The notes: generated by a model from the letters alone, not told the origin. A stretch of DNA of 64,000 nt from Paucimonas lemoignei (GCA_900475325.1 LS483371.1:1054001-1118000), one strand, 5' to 3'; positions 1 through 9,889 are shown, counted from the stretch's first letter. A program made the numbers and translations.

Positions 1-2
1 AG

Positions 3-593
3 GGCGTGATGATCCTCACCGGTTATCTGGGCAGCCGCTATGCGCAGGAATTCCCGCTGGCGATCTCTGCGAGCATTGCGCTGGAGCAGTCCTACGGTTA
101 CGTGGATGGCGACAGTGCTTCGCTGGGCGAGGCGTGCACCTTGATCTCGGCGCTGTCGAAAACGCCGCTCAAGCAGTGTTTCGCGATTACCGGTTCGATC
201 AACCAGTTCGGTGAAGTGCAGGCGGTGGGCGGGGTCAACGAGAAAATCGAAGGCTTCTTCCGACTCTGCGAAGCGCGCGGGCTGACGGGCGAGCAGGGCG
301 CAATCATCCCGCAGGCCAACGTCGCGACGCTGATGCTGGATGAGCGTGTGCTGCAAGCGGTACGCGCCGGGCAGTTCCATGTTTACGCGGTGCGTCAGGC
401 AGACGAAGCTTTGAGCCTGCTGGTGGGCGAGCCTGCGGGGGAGCCGGACGAGAATGGCGAATTCCCGGAAGGCAGCGTCAATGCACGGGTGGTCGAGCGA
501 CTGCGCGACATCGCCGAAATGCTCAGCGATGAGGATTTCAAGGAAGAACTGGAGAAAGAGCCCGCACAGTTATCTCCGGAGCTCAAAGCCTAA
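3..593 (+). CDS. Lon-family ATP-dependent protease, C-terminal part (5' end outside window)
   Basis: Only the proteolytic domain and tail are present (about 196 codons); the ATPase part lies left of the window. The Ser-Lys dyad of Lon peptidases is visible: Ser in GDSAS (codon 114-116) and Lys in GGVNEKIEG (codon 243-245). The Ser context differs from the GPSAG typical of LonA. That, and the acidic tail (EELEKEPAQ), suggest the LonB-like 'Lon-related protease' found next to yqhA in Pseudomonas rather than housekeeping lon. It is followed by two REP doublets. Family assignment is firm from the domain; the sub-family is an inference. Confidence 0.85.
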   Translation, partial: GVMILTGYLGSRYAQEFPLAISASIALEQSYGYVDGDSASLGEACTLISALSKTPLKQCFAITGSINQFGEVQAVGGVNEKIEGFFRLCEARGLTGEQGAIIPQANVATLMLDERVLQAVRAGQFHVYAVRQADEALSLLVGEPAGEPDENGEFPEGSVNARVVERLRDIAEMLSDEDFKEELEKEPAQLSPELKA

Positions 594-610
594 GCACCGC
601 CGCATGAACC

Positions 611-703
611 CTGTGGGAGCGAATTCATTCGCGAAGACGGCTGTACAGACGACGCATCTCTATCGACTGTACTGGCCTATTCGCGAATGAATTCGCTCCC
701 ACA
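611..703. repeat. REP doublet, family A copy 1
   Basis: Two inverted arms (about 27 nt each, beginning CTGTGGGAGCGAATTC and ending GAATTCGCTCCCACA) flank a loop of about 42 nt. The same unit recurs 175 bp downstream with a nearly identical loop, so the pair looks like a recent tandem duplication. No gene is apparent between 594 and 1068 apart from these repeats. Confidence 0.9.
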
Positions 704-785
704 AGGACTGGCGCTGGTTTTGATTTGCGCGTTATCTCCGATTCCATTGAGTGCGACGGGTATTGAACCAGATCCCGCCGCACCT

Positions 786-877
786 CTGTGGGAGCGAATT
801 CATTCGCGAAGACGGCTGTACAGACGACGCATCTCTATCGGCTGTACTGGCCTATTCGCGAATGAATTCGCTCCCAC
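786..877. repeat. REP doublet, family A copy 2
   Basis: Same structure as the copy at 611-703. The loops differ at a single position that I can see (CTATCGACTG versus CTATCGGCTG). Reading frames that run through these palindromes are not convincing genes. Confidence 0.9.
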
Positions 878-1068
878 GGATCTGCATAGTGGCGCCAATC
901 TCTTACAGGCTCATGATATTCATCACATGGCTATGTGCCGTTCATCCCCCCACCTTTCCCAATCCATCATTTCTTCTATCCTGTCTCCGTACCACGGTTG
1001 TCAAAGGGACTGACGCGCCTTACAGCACTTCAAGTGCGGCGAATACCGTAGCCAATAAGGAGCTCGCC

Positions 1069-1398
1069 ATGCCGCGCAGCCTCTGCCTTACCCGCCAATG
1101 CCTGGGTCTGATGACCCGAATCGAATGTGCGATACGCCCCCTTTCAGGTGAAAACGGCATGTGGACGTTGCTGTTTGCCGCAGGAATGTCCGGGGAACAA
1201 CCTTCCGCCATCAAATGCCAGGGGCCTTTCCCCGGGCCGACAGCTGCCGAGTCGGTGATGGCTACCATCGCTGAAAGCCTTGCGTTGCATGGTTATCAGC
1301 AAGTCGACGATGTCCCCATCTGGGGGCTGCACCTGCAAGGCGAGCTGCGCCGCATCAACGCCGACACTTCTCGGATTGCCCGCAGCTCACCATTCTGA
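1069..1398 (+). CDS. Conserved hypothetical protein, 109 aa
   Basis: I do not recognise a domain. The start is set by AAGGAG at 1057-1062, six bases before the ATG; the frame stays open far upstream but only through REP DNA. The product is soluble with no signal peptide or membrane segment. It contains a central GPFPGPTAAES stretch and a C-terminal part rich in charged residues (GELRRINADTSR). It sits between the Lon-like protease and yqhA, where P. aeruginosa also has a small uncharacterised gene as I recall. Function unknown. Confidence 0.6.
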   Translation: MPRSLCLTRQCLGLMTRIECAIRPLSGENGMWTLLFAAGMSGEQPSAIKCQGPFPGPTAAESVMATIAESLALHGYQQVDDVPIWGLHLQGELRRINADTSRIARSSPF

Positions 1399-1518
1399 TC
1401 CGCCACTTTCACCCTGCATGCGATCCTGCCTCTAGCCTGACACGCCAAAGGCTGCAGTGATCGCCTCATCCCCCGTTCAGCGCGGCCTTCGGTCACATTC
1501 TGTGAATTCCCGAGGGGC

Positions 1519-1527
1519 TGATATACT
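1519..1527 (+). promoter_or_regulatory. Extended -10 promoter element for yqhA-like gene
   Basis: TG at 1519-1520 followed by one base and TATACT at 1522-1527 makes an extended -10 element 32 bases before the yqhA ATG. The matching -35 is poor, as is common for extended -10 promoters. Confidence 0.45.
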
Positions 1528-1558
1528 CGCCCGCATTTCCCACCATCGGTAAGTTTCA

Positions 1559-2047
1559 ATGGAACGCTTTGTCGAAAATGCCATGTATGCCTCGCGTTGG
1601 CTGCTGGCTCCGCTTTATTTCGGTCTGTCCCTGGGGTTGCTGGCTCTGGTGCTGAAATTCTTCCAGGAAATCTTCCACGTCCTGCCCAATGTGTTCGCAC
1701 TGGCCGAGGCCGACCTTATTCTGGTCCTGCTGTCGCTGATCGACATGGCGCTGGTCGGTGGCCTGCTGGTCATGGTGATGATCTCGGGCTACGAGAACTT
1801 CGTTTCCCAGCTGGACATCGATGAAGGCAAGGAAAAGCTCAACTGGCTGGGCACCATGGACTCTTCGTCATTGAAGATGAAAGTGGCGGCGTCCATCGTT
1901 GCGATTTCCTCAATTCACCTGCTGCGCGTGTTCATGGACGCCAAGAACATCGAGCCGCAATACCTGATGTGGTACGTGATCATCCACATGACTTTCGTCG
2001 TTTCGGCGTTCGCCATGGGTTATCTGGATAAAGTCACCAAGCATTGA
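1559..2047 (+). CDS. YqhA / UPF0114 (TIGR00645) family inner-membrane protein
   Basis: The 162-residue protein has membrane segments at about residues 13-38, 55-80, 105-123 and 133-153. Family hallmarks visible are the start [14 protein letters not shown] and [11 protein letters not shown] after helix 2. Length and topology match the YqhA family of proteobacteria. No biochemical function is established for the family. It follows the hypothetical gene at 1069-1398 by 160 bp and has its own extended -10 promoter, so it is probably transcribed alone. Confidence 0.85.
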   Translation: MERFVENAMYASRWLLAPLYFGLSLGLLALVLKFFQEIFHVLPNVFALAEADLILVLLSLIDMALVGGLLVMVMISGYENFVSQLDIDEGKEKLNWLGTMDSSSLKMKVAASIVAISSIHLLRVFMDAKNIEPQYLMWYVIIHMTFVVSAFAMGYLDKVTKH

Positions 2048-2193
2048 TCGCCCGCTCACGTTAACCAGCAACGTGACAACGCGCCGCCCGGCCATCGAAA
2101 GATTGGACGGGCGGCGTCGTTTTGGGGTCGCAAATCCGTTACCTTGGGCAGCGCCCGGTTTAGCGGGAACAGTGTCCAACGAGGGATGTGCAG

Positions 2194-2499
2194 ATGACCG
2201 AAAACGAATTGGCCGAGCACCTGCATGCCGGCAGTATCGATGAGCTGAATCTGATTTCCATAGAAGGCGGTATCTACTTGCTCGAAGCCCGCACCCAGGG
2301 TGTGGTGCAACTGCTCAGGGGTGAGCGGGGCGAAACGCGGCATTTGCGCTCAGTCGAGCATGCTCGCGAACTACTGCGGGAATTGCCCCCGGTGCCATTT
2401 CACCTGGTCCATGCCGTGGTCCACGATGAAATGTGCGGCATGCCTGTCGACAAGCGCGAAGCACTGCGGGTGCCGATCAGTTTTGAGTCGAAGTGGTAA
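2194..2499 (+). CDS. Small conserved protein, DUF6482-like
   Basis: The 101-residue soluble protein starts MTENELAEHLHAG. The ATG at 2194 is preferred over a GTG six bases earlier because GAGGG at 2181-2185 is correctly spaced for it. The middle alternates short beta-like segments (ISIEGGIYLLEA, GVVQLLRG) and the end has HDEMCGMPVDKREA, which I associate with the DUF6482 family of Pseudomonas. No enzymatic motif is visible. It lies between yqhA and fklB as a single gene, followed by a perfect REP palindrome. Family name is moderate confidence; function unknown. Confidence 0.6.
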   Translation: MTENELAEHLHAGSIDELNLISIEGGIYLLEARTQGVVQLLRGERGETRHLRSVEHARELLRELPPVPFHLVHAVVHDEMCGMPVDKREALRVPISFESKW

Positions 2500-2516
2500 C
2501 AGCTGGAATGTCTGTT

Positions 2517-2591
2517 CTGTAGGAGCTGCCGAAGGCTGCGAAAGCGATTTGCCTAGTACGACGCTTTCGCAGCCTTCGGCAGCTCCTACAG
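2517..2591. repeat. REP palindrome, family C copy 1 (30-bp perfect arms)
   Basis: Arms at 2517-2546 and 2562-2591 are exactly complementary, with a 15-nt loop. The arm begins CTGTAGGAGCTGCCGAAGG. The same sequence recurs near 25296, 31742 and 40810. It sits between a gene end and the fklB promoter region, so it may also act as a transcript-stabilising hairpin. Confidence 0.9.
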
Positions 2592-2677
2592 GTCATATGA
2601 CGCATCCGATGTGCTAGGCTGCTCGCCCTTTTGGTTCGGGGCGCTTTGTTTGAGCGCTCCCTTTGCGGAGCAGTGAT

Positions 2678-3295
2678 ATGTCCGAAGTCAACCTGTCCAC
2701 CGACGAAACACGCGTCAGCTACGGCATCGGCCGTCAACTGGGCGACCAACTGCGCGACAACCCGCCACCGGGCGTCAACCTGGAAGCGATCATCGCGGGT
2801 TTGACCGATGCATTCGGTGGCCAGCCAAGCCGTGTGGGCGCTGAAGAAATGTCCGCCAGCTTCAAAGTCATTCGCGAAATCATGCAGGCTGAAGCCGCTG
2901 CCAAGGCTGAACAAGCTGCGGGCGCTGGCCTGGCTTACCTGGCTGAGAACGGCAAGCGCGAAGGCGTTACCACCCTGGCTTCCGGCCTGCAGTTCGAAGT
3001 GCTGACCACCGGTGACGGCGCCAAGCCATCGCGCGAAGATCAGGTGCGCACTCACTACCACGGCACGCTGATCGACGGCACCGTGTTCGACAGCTCCTAC
3101 GAGCGTGGCGAGCCTGCTGAATTCCCGGTCGGCGGCGTGATCCCGGGCTGGACCGAAGCCCTGCAACTGATGAACGCTGGCAGCAAATGGCGTCTGCACG
3201 TGCCAAGCGAGCTGGCTTACGGCGCTCAAGGCGTTGGCAGCATCCCGCCGCACAGCGTGCTGGTATTCGACGTCGAGCTGCTCGACGTTCTCTGA
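2678..3295 (+). CDS. fklB: FKBP-type peptidyl-prolyl cis-trans isomerase FklB
   Basis: The 205-residue protein matches the FklB/Mip class in length. The N-terminal helical dimerisation part (residues 1-90, opening with YGIGRQLGDQL) precedes a C-terminal FKBP domain with VRTHYHGTLIDGTVFDSS and the end IPPHSVLVFDVELLDV. There is no signal peptide, so it should act in the cytoplasm on prolyl bonds. The start is set by GCGGAG at 2665-2670. A stable hairpin (2638-2660) lies in the predicted leader. In P. aeruginosa fklB is next to a cytochrome gene that is missing here. Confidence 0.93.
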   Translation: MSEVNLSTDETRVSYGIGRQLGDQLRDNPPPGVNLEAIIAGLTDAFGGQPSRVGAEEMSASFKVIREIMQAEAAAKAEQAAGAGLAYLAENGKREGVTTLASGLQFEVLTTGDGAKPSREDQVRTHYHGTLIDGTVFDSSYERGEPAEFPVGGVIPGWTEALQLMNAGSKWRLHVPSELAYGAQGVGSIPPHSVLVFDVELLDVL

Positions 3296-3374
3296 TCGAC
3301 TTCAGTCAATCAGTCGTGTGCTGAACGAATCCCGGTGATTCGTTCAGCACCGGTCGCCAAAGGTGGATTCATGC

Positions 3375-3617
3375 TCAATGCAGTTCACTGATAGGGCGCA
3401 ATGCCCGGGCGTAGCAGAACAGAAACAGATTACGCACCAGCTCCTTCAGCACGATCGGCTCGCTTGAGCTCAGGTCATGCACATCCAGATCACCCTGATC
3501 ACGCAGCTCGTCCAGCGCTTCCTCTTCGAGCACAGCACACACCTCGCCGGTTTCGCGATGCAGAATTCGCAGGTAAGGGTGCGGCCGATCCAGCCAGGCA
3601 TCGATCAAATAAGTCAT
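3375..3617 (-). CDS. Small iron-responsive conserved protein (PA4570-like)
   Basis: The 80-residue protein starts MTYLIDAWLDRPHPYLRI; the start is fixed by AAGGAG seven bases upstream on the minus strand. No signal peptide or membrane helix is visible. Position between fklB and ispB matches P. aeruginosa PA4570, which I recall as strongly induced by iron starvation. A Fur-type palindrome covers its promoter (3640-3658), in agreement. The sequence contains an acidic stretch (LEEEALDELRDQGDLD) and a Cys/aromatic C-terminal region. Molecular function is unknown. Confidence 0.75.
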   Translation of the reverse strand: MTYLIDAWLDRPHPYLRILHRETGEVCAVLEEEALDELRDQGDLDVHDLSSSEPIVLKELVRNLFLFCYARALRPISELH

Positions 3618-3639
3618 GTCGTTCTCCTTGAAAGGTTTC

Positions 3640-3671
3640 AATGAGAATAATTCTTATTGGTGGAATAGCAA
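3640..3671 (-). promoter_or_regulatory. Promoter overlapped by Fur-type operator
   Basis: On the minus strand, TTGCTA (3666-3671), a 16-nt spacer and TATTCT (3644-3649) form a plausible sigma-70 promoter. The 19-bp near-palindrome AATGAGAATAATTCTTATT (3640-3658) covers the -10 box and resembles the 7-1-7 Fur consensus TGATAAT-N-ATTATCA. A half-similar sequence (TTGAGAATTGTTCGCA) follows near 3680. Repression by Fe-Fur is an inference. Confidence 0.65.
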
Positions 3672-3742
3672 GTCTCTATTGAGAATTGTTCGCATTTTAC
3701 GCTGAGTGGTTGATGTGGGTCATGTTCGGCGAGTGGGAGGGG

Positions 3743-3847
3743 GTTGACGTGGGACCGGCTTTAGCCGGGAAGAGGCCGGTACATACGCTGCATCATTGTC
3801 GTCAGGAACGCAGCCTTCCCGGCTAAAGCCGGTCCCACGGCGTCAAC
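3743..3847. repeat. Inverted repeat, family E (GGGACCGGCTTTAGCCGGGAA)
   Basis: The left arm at 3743-3771 and right arm at 3816-3847 are complementary over about 28 bases, and each arm contains the inner palindrome CCGGCTTTAGCCGG. It is a different REP family from the others in the window and appears once here. Confidence 0.85.
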
Positions 3848-3866
3848 TTGAGGCTTCTCGTCACCT

Positions 3867-3898
3867 ATAAAAAAGCCCGTCACATGGACGGGCTCTTT
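3867..3898 (-). terminator. Rho-independent terminator of ispB
   Basis: The stem AGCCCGTC/GACGGGCT (3874-3881 and 3887-3894) with a 5-nt loop is followed on the minus strand by a run of T, 16 bases past the ispB stop. Confidence 0.9.
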
Positions 3899-3913
3899 GG
3901 TTACAGCGGGCAA

Positions 3914-4882
3914 TCAGTGAGTGCGGGCGACCGCGAATTCACTCAGCTCTACCAATGCATCGCGGTATTCGCTAGGCGGCAGAGCGTCCAGGCATTTGAT
4001 GGCGCGAGCAACGTAATCGCGAGCCAGTTGCGCGGTGTAATCCAAGGCGCCGGCGCTTTCGACGGCGTCGCGGATGCTTTCCAGGTCTTCCAGGCCACCC
4101 TTCTGAATAGCCTGGCGGACCAGTGCAGCCTGTTCGGCTGTGCCTTCGCGCATGGTGTAGATCAGCGGCAGGGTCGGCTTGCCTTCGGCCAGATCGTCGC
4201 CGACGTTCTTGCCCAGGGTTTCAGCGTCGCCACGGTAGTCAAGCAGGTCGTCAACCAGCTGGAACGCCACACCCAGGTGATCGCCAAACGTGCGCAGGGC
4301 TTCGCTCTGCTCTTCGCTGGCGTTGCACAGGGCAGCAGCACTGTGGGTCGAGGCTTCGAACAGCATGGCTGTCTTGCCGCGAATCACTTCCATGTAGGTT
4401 TCTTCGGTGGTGCTGGCGTCGCGCACTTTTGACAACTGCAGCACTTCGCCCTCGGCGATGACGCGTGTCGCTTTCGACAGGATCTTCATCACCGGCATCG
4501 AGCCCAGTTCGACCATCATTTCGAACGAGCGCGAATAAAGGAAGTCACCGACCAGGACGCTGGGCGCGTTGCCCCACAGCGCGTTGGCGGTGGAGCGGCC
4601 GCGGCGCATGCCGGACATGTCGACCACGTCGTCATGCAGCAGGGTGGCGGTGTGCAGGAATTCAATGGTGGCAGCCAGCAGGCGCAGGTCATCGCCTTCA
4701 CGGCCCAGTGCCTTGCCGCAGAGCAGCACAAGCAGGGGGCGCAGGCGTTTGCCGCCAGCGGAGGTGATGTAGTCGCCGATTTTCGAGACCAACGGTACCC
4801 GCGACGTCAGCTGCTTCTTGATAATGACGTCGACGGCACTGAAATCGTCCGCCACCGCGCGGTAGAAGGCTTGAGGTTGCAT
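3914..4882 (-). CDS. ispB: Octaprenyl (polyprenyl) diphosphate synthase
   Basis: It makes the long isoprenoid tail of ubiquinone by adding isopentenyl diphosphate to farnesyl diphosphate. The 322-residue protein carries [12 protein letters not shown] near residue 50 and both aspartate-rich motifs: [15 protein letters not shown] (first DDxxD) and [12 protein letters not shown] (second). The ATG at 4882 is preferred over an adjacent TTG because E. coli IspB has nearly the same N-terminus and length. It is divergent from rplU, the same arrangement as in other gammaproteobacteria. Confidence 0.95.
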   Translation of the reverse strand: MQPQAFYRAVADDFSAVDVIIKKQLTSRVPLVSKIGDYITSAGGKRLRPLLVLLCGKALGREGDDLRLLAATIEFLHTATLLHDDVVDMSGMRRGRSTANALWGNAPSVLVGDFLYSRSFEMMVELGSMPVMKILSKATRVIAEGEVLQLSKVRDASTTEETYMEVIRGKTAMLFEASTHSAAALCNASEEQSEALRTFGDHLGVAFQLVDDLLDYRGDAETLGKNVGDDLAEGKPTLPLIYTMREGTAEQAALVRQAIQKGGLEDLESIRDAVESAGALDYTAQLARDYVARAIKCLDALPPSEYRDALVELSEFAVARTH

Positions 4883-4961
4883 CAACGAGAGGTGCTCCAG
4901 AAGGGTTGCGCCGCATGCTAGGTTGCGGGTCAGAGCGTGTCAAGGTATGACATCCCGCCTC

Positions 4962-4990
4962 TTGCAAGCGTTCGAAGCGTTGCGTACAAT
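4962..4990 (+). promoter_or_regulatory. Sigma-70 promoter of rplU-rpmA
   Basis: TTGCAA (4962-4967), a 17-nt spacer and TACAAT (4985-4990) give a strong promoter, leaving a leader of about 125 nt before rplU. Confidence 0.8.
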
Positions 4991-5123
4991 CGCGCACCCT
5001 AACTTTCCTGGGCAGCACCTGCCTTACGCAATTGCGACCGGGCCGTTCCAGCCCCAAGCAGCCATGCCAGCCAATATCTCTACTTATAAAGAGCTGGGTG
5101 AGCAGGATTTTCGGAGAAATACC

Positions 5124-5438
5124 ATGTCTTATGCAGTAATCGTTACCGGTGGCAAGCAGTACAAAGTTGCTCCAGGTGAATACCTGAAGATCGAGAAGCT
5201 GGAAATCGCTACCGGCGAATCCGTTACTTTTGATCGCGTTCTGTTGGTTGCCAATGGCGACGACGTTAACATCGGCGCACCAGTTGTTGCCGGCGCTACC
5301 GTTGTAGCTGAAGTGATCTCCCAAGGTCGCCACGACAAAATTCGCATCATCAAGTTCCGTCGTCGTAAGCACCACATGAAGCGTATGGGCCACCGCCAGT
5401 GGTACACCGAGATCAAAATCACCGGTATTCAGGCTTAA
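5124..5438 (+). CDS. rplU: 50S ribosomal protein L21
   Basis: The 104-residue protein starts [20 protein letters not shown] and ends with the RNA-binding basic segment [15 protein letters not shown], both typical of L21, which binds 23S rRNA in the large subunit. GGAG at 5113-5116 fixes the start; a longer in-frame reading upstream has no matching conservation. It is 34 bp before rpmA and transcribed with it from the promoter at 4962-4990. Confidence 0.98.
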   Translation: MSYAVIVTGGKQYKVAPGEYLKIEKLEIATGESVTFDRVLLVANGDDVNIGAPVVAGATVVAEVISQGRHDKIRIIKFRRRKHHMKRMGHRQWYTEIKITGIQA

Positions 5439-5472
5439 TTTCAGCCTAATCCCTCACTAGGAGAATTGACTC

Positions 5473-5748
5473 ATGGCACACAAAAAAGCTGGTGGTAGTA
5501 CCCGTAACGGTCGCGATTCAGAAGCTAAACGCCTTGGCGTGAAGATGTATGGCGGCCAGGCAATCATTCCGGGCAACATCATCGTGCGTCAGCGCGGCAC
5601 CCAATTCCACGCTGGCTACGGCGTTGGTATGGGCAAAGATCACACCCTGTTCGCGAAAGTGGAAGGCGTGATCAAGTTCCAGGTTAAAGGCGCCTTCGGT
5701 CGTCGCTACGTGAGCATCGTTCCGAAGACTGAAGTCTCCGCAGCGTAA
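5473..5748 (+). CDS. rpmA: 50S ribosomal protein L27
   Basis: The 91-residue protein begins [20 protein letters not shown], the canonical L27 N-terminus that reaches the peptidyl-transferase centre. It lacks the Firmicutes-type cleaved N-terminal extension, as expected for a gammaproteobacterium. AGGAG lies nine bases before the ATG. It is the second gene of the rplU operon and ends just before a terminator. Confidence 0.98.
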   Translation: MAHKKAGGSTRNGRDSEAKRLGVKMYGGQAIIPGNIIVRQRGTQFHAGYGVGMGKDHTLFAKVEGVIKFQVKGAFGRRYVSIVPKTEVSAA

Positions 5749-5763
5749 TCATGCAGCAGCTGG

Positions 5764-5798
5764 AAAAGCCCTGTCTCGCGACGGGGCTTTTTCGTTTT
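5764..5798 (+). terminator. Terminator of rplU-rpmA
   Basis: The stem AAAAGCCCTGTC/GACGGGGCTTTT with a 4-nt loop is followed by TTCGTTTTT, 15 bases after the rpmA stop. It separates the ribosomal genes from obg. Confidence 0.9.
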
Positions 5799-5934
5799 TG
5801 AAGGATGTAGGCTGTAAAAGGCTTTGGTGAGTCTCTTGCAAAACTGTTTGTGCGGGCTGTTGTGATGTTGACCTTTGAGGTCGCTGGTTTTTGATCGGTA
5901 TCGCAACGCTCATTTTTGCAAGAGCCTTATGTAA

Positions 5935-7200
<1,266 letters not shown>

Positions 7201-7218
7201 TCCTCTGCAGTAAACTAG

Positions 7219-7247
7219 ACGCCGCTTATTTATAAGCGGCGTTTTTG
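7219..7247 (+). terminator. Terminator of obg
   Basis: The hairpin ACGCCGCTTA/TAAGCGGCGT followed by TTTTT lies 18 bases after the obg stop and before proB. Confidence 0.9.
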
Positions 7248-7303
7248 TATCTGATATCTTGAATTTGTATCTACCAAAATTCTCTGGCTAAGGTTGGAAG
7301 ATG

Positions 7304-8422
7304 ATGCGCAGCAAAGTGACAGGTGCCCAACGCTGGGTCGTGAAGATTGGCAGTGCCTTGCTGACGGCTGATGGCAAGGGGCTGGATCGCTCGGCGATGG
7401 GTGTTTGGGTCGAACAGATGGTGGCGCTGCATGAGGCAGGCGTTGAATTGGTGCTGGTGTCTTCCGGGGCTGTGGCTGCGGGCATGAGCCGTTTGGGCTG
7501 GACCTCGCGACCCAGCGCCATGCATGAGCTTCAGGCTGCTGCCGCGATCGGTCAGATGGGCTTGGTTCAAGCGTGGGAATCCAGTTTTGCCGAGCACGGC
7601 CGCCACACGGCGCAGATTCTTCTGACCCACGACGATCTGTCAGATCGCAAGCGCTACCTCAACGCGCGCAGCACCTTGCGTACGCTGGTCGAGTTGGGCG
7701 TGGTGCCGGTCATCAACGAAAACGACACCGTGGTGACGGATGAAATTCGCTTTGGCGACAACGACACACTGGCTGCGCTGGTGGCTAATCTCGTCGAAGC
7801 TGATCTGTTGGTGATTCTTACGGATCGCGACGGCATGTTCGATGCCGATCCGCGCAACAACCCTGAAGCTCAATTGATCTACGAAGCGCGGGCCGATGAT
7901 CCGGCGCTGGATGCCGTTGCGGGTGGCACTGGTGGTGCGCTGGGTCGTGGCGGTATGCAGACCAAGCTGCGGGCGGCGCGTCTGGCGGCTCGCTCGGGTG
8001 CGCACACGGTCATCGTGGGTGGGCGCATTGAGCGCGTACTGGCACGTCTGAAGGCGGGGGAGCGGCTGGGTACGCTGCTGTCGCCTGAGCGCGAGATGCT
8101 TGCTGCGCGTAAGCAGTGGCTGGCCGGGCATCTGCAGACGCGCGGCACACTGGTGCTGGATGAAGGTGCTGTTGCTGCGCTGAGTCGGGATCACAAAAGC
8201 CTGCTGCCGGTCGGCGTCAAGCTGGTGCAGGGCAGCTTCCGTCGCGGTGAGATGGTGGTCTGCGTAGCGCCGGATGGTCGTGAAATCGCCCGTGGCTTGA
8301 GTAACTACAGTGCGCTTGAGGCGCAAAAGATTATTGGTCAGTCCTCTGAGGCTATCGTGCGGGTGCTGGGCTACATGGCTGAGCCTGAGTTGGTGCATCG
8401 GGATAACCTGATTCTGGTGTGA
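7304..8422 (+). CDS. proB: Glutamate 5-kinase
   Basis: It catalyses the first step of proline synthesis, phosphorylating glutamate with ATP. The 372-residue protein has an amino-acid kinase domain (residues about 8-255; [52 protein letters not shown]) and a C-terminal PUA domain (about 280-360). Two ATGs lie in tandem at 7301 and 7304; I chose the second to match the usual 372-residue Pseudomonas protein. AAGG at 7290-7293 serves either. It sits between obg and creA as in P. aeruginosa. Confidence 0.96.
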   Translation: MRSKVTGAQRWVVKIGSALLTADGKGLDRSAMGVWVEQMVALHEAGVELVLVSSGAVAAGMSRLGWTSRPSAMHELQAAAAIGQMGLVQAWESSFAEHGRHTAQILLTHDDLSDRKRYLNARSTLRTLVELGVVPVINENDTVVTDEIRFGDNDTLAALVANLVEADLLVILTDRDGMFDADPRNNPEAQLIYEARADDPALDAVAGGTGGALGRGGMQTKLRAARLAARSGAHTVIVGGRIERVLARLKAGERLGTLLSPEREMLAARKQWLAGHLQTRGTLVLDEGAVAALSRDHKSLLPVGVKLVQGSFRRGEMVVCVAPDGREIARGLSNYSALEAQKIIGQSSEAIVRVLGYMAEPELVHRDNLILV

Positions 8423-8492
8423 ATCGAGACGCTTTCCTGTAGGAGTGCCCACGTCGTCCGGACGCCGCGCTGTCGCGCAGCAAACATAAGAT

Positions 8493-8582
8493 CTGTGGGA
8501 GCGAGCTTGCTCGCGAAAGCGTCATGTCAGGCGATAATTTATCAACAGATGTACCGCATCGCGAGCAAGCTCGCTCCCACAG
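8493..8582. repeat. REP doublet, family B copy 1
   Basis: The arms CTGTGGGAGCGAGCTTGCTC... and its complement (8493-8516 and 8559-8582) flank a 42-nt loop. Flanking sequence on both sides (GCGCAGCAAACA and TGTTTGCTGCGC) extends the inverted symmetry outward. The 265 bp between proB and creA hold nothing else that I can see. Confidence 0.88.
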
Positions 8583-8688
8583 GTCCTGTGTTTGCTGCGC
8601 TACAGCGCTGCGGCAGGGAGCACAGGGGAATTTCCTACAAGTCTCGTGTTTGATGGCGCGAAATCTATTGCAAGATAAGGAAGACGTA

Positions 8689-9159
8689 ATGCGCGTACTG
8701 AAAGGACTGCTCGGAGCTTTGCTGGTGCTGCCGATGCTGGCTTCGGCCGAAGAGATCGGTCAGGTGTCGACGGTGTTCAAGCTCGTCGGTCCTAACGATC
8801 GTATCGTGGTTGAGGCGTTTGATGATCCGAAGGTCGATGGCGTGACCTGCTACCTGTCGCGCGCCAAGACTGGCGGCGTGAAGGGTGGTCTGGGGTTGGC
8901 TGAGGATCGTGCGGAGGCGTCCATCGCCTGTCGCCAGGTGGGGCCGATCCACTTCAAGGAAAACCTCAAGGACGGTGATGAGGTGTTCAAGGAGCGCACG
9001 TCGCTGGTCTTCAAGACCATGCAGGTCGTGCGCTTCTTCGATAAGAAGCGTAACGCGTTGGTGTATCTGGTCTACAGCGACCGAATCATCGAGGGTAGCC
9101 CGCAGAATGCGGTGACTGCGATTCCAATTCTGCCGTGGTCGCCCGCGCCCGCGCCGTAA
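8689..9159 (+). CDS. creA: CreA family periplasmic protein
   Basis: The 156-residue protein has a clear signal peptide ([20 protein letters not shown], cleaved before EEIG). The body matches Cre[32 protein letters not shown] and [17 protein letters not shown]. Two cysteines (in VTCYL and IACRQ) could form a disulfide. CreA is a conserved exported protein of unknown function, named from the E. coli creABCD locus; no creBCD genes are nearby. The start is chosen by AAGGA at 8677-8681; the longer in-frame reading is REP-derived. Confidence 0.9.
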   Translation: MRVLKGLLGALLVLPMLASAEEIGQVSTVFKLVGPNDRIVVEAFDDPKVDGVTCYLSRAKTGGVKGGLGLAEDRAEASIACRQVGPIHFKENLKDGDEVFKERTSLVFKTMQVVRFFDKKRNALVYLVYSDRIIEGSPQNAVTAIPILPWSPAPAP

Positions 9160-9185
9160 CATTGGTTGGGATGCGTGTGGGATTT

Positions 9186-9277
9186 TGTGGGAGCGAATTC
9201 ATTCGCGAATGGGGTGGTTCAGCCGCCAAATATGTGTCGAATGTACCGGCCTCTTCGCGGATAAATCCGCTCCCACA
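9186..9277. repeat. REP doublet, family A copy 3 (partly diverged right arm)
   Basis: The left arm GTGGGAGCGAATTCATTCGCG is intact. The right arm reads CGCGGATAAATCCGCTCCCAC, so paired substitutions have turned the inner palindrome into GGATnnATCC. Confidence 0.85.
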
Positions 9278-9311
9278 TTGATTTGCGATAGGTATGCCAA
9301 ATCGCAGACAA

Positions 9312-9341
9312 CAAAAAACCGACCCTTGGGTCGGTTTTTTA
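9312..9341. terminator. Bidirectional terminator between creA and rpsT
   Basis: AAAAAACCGACCC, a 2-nt loop and GGGTCGGTTTTTT can terminate both the rightward creA transcript and leftward rpsT. Confidence 0.9.
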
Positions 9342-9359
9342 ACAGCTCAAGCTTATCGC

Positions 9360-9638
9360 TTAGGCTGCTTTAGCAACGCTCAGGTCTTTGATGTGACCAT
9401 TCAGGCGGCTCTTATGGCGAGCAGCTTTGTTCTTGTGGATGATGCCTTTATCGGCCATACGGTCGATAACAGGAACAGCCAGAACATAGGCAGCTTGCGC
9501 TTTTTCAGCGTCTTTTGCGTCGATGGCTTTAACTACATTCTTGATGTAGGTACGAACCATGGAACGCAGGCTGGCGTTGTGGCTGCGACGCTTCTCAGCC
9601 TGTTTTGCACGTTTTTTGGCGGAAGGTGTGTTGGCCAC
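9360..9638 (-). CDS. rpsT: 30S ribosomal protein S20
   Basis: The 92-residue basic, helical protein begins [20 protein letters not shown], the hallmark of S20, which binds 16S rRNA. The start codon is GTG at 9638, preceded by AGGAG with correct spacing. E. coli rpsT also uses a non-AUG start (UUG) tied to its autogenous control, so the weak start may have the same role here. It is transcribed alone from the promoter at 9692-9720 and is divergent from murJ. Confidence 0.97.
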   Translation of the reverse strand: MANTPSAKKRAKQAEKRRSHNASLRSMVRTYIKNVVKAIDAKDAEKAQAAYVLAVPVIDRMADKGIIHKNKAARHKSRLNGHIKDLSVAKAA

Positions 9639-9691
9639 CGTCGAGCTCCTCGAAAGACTTTTTAGGAAATAGCTTACAAAATAGGCCGCGA

Positions 9692-9720
9692 ATCATGCCG
9701 ATGACTGGACTCATTGTCAA
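9692..9720 (-). promoter_or_regulatory. Sigma-70 promoter of rpsT
   Basis: On the minus strand, TTGACA (9715-9720), a 17-nt spacer and CATGAT (9692-9697) precede rpsT by about 50 nt. The GC-rich discriminator after the -10 is typical of growth-rate-controlled ribosomal promoters. Confidence 0.78.
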
Positions 9721-9889
9721 GGGTCGTCGATATGTTCCGCCGAGCGGTTGCCGCATTCGACCGGGATATTTATTTCCGGTGCGCGACCTGTAAACTCGCC
9801 GGCTTTGGCTCTGGGCTTTTGCGGCGCGGAGTATCGCATAAATGGACAGGTTAATCGCCGGTCCTTTAGCCAAGGCGCTAAATTCTTTA

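Noticed and set aside
751..1068. In-frame extension of the 109-aa gene, and another frame at 687-1013
   Set aside because: Both translate REP palindromes; a good RBS exists only for the ATG at 1069.
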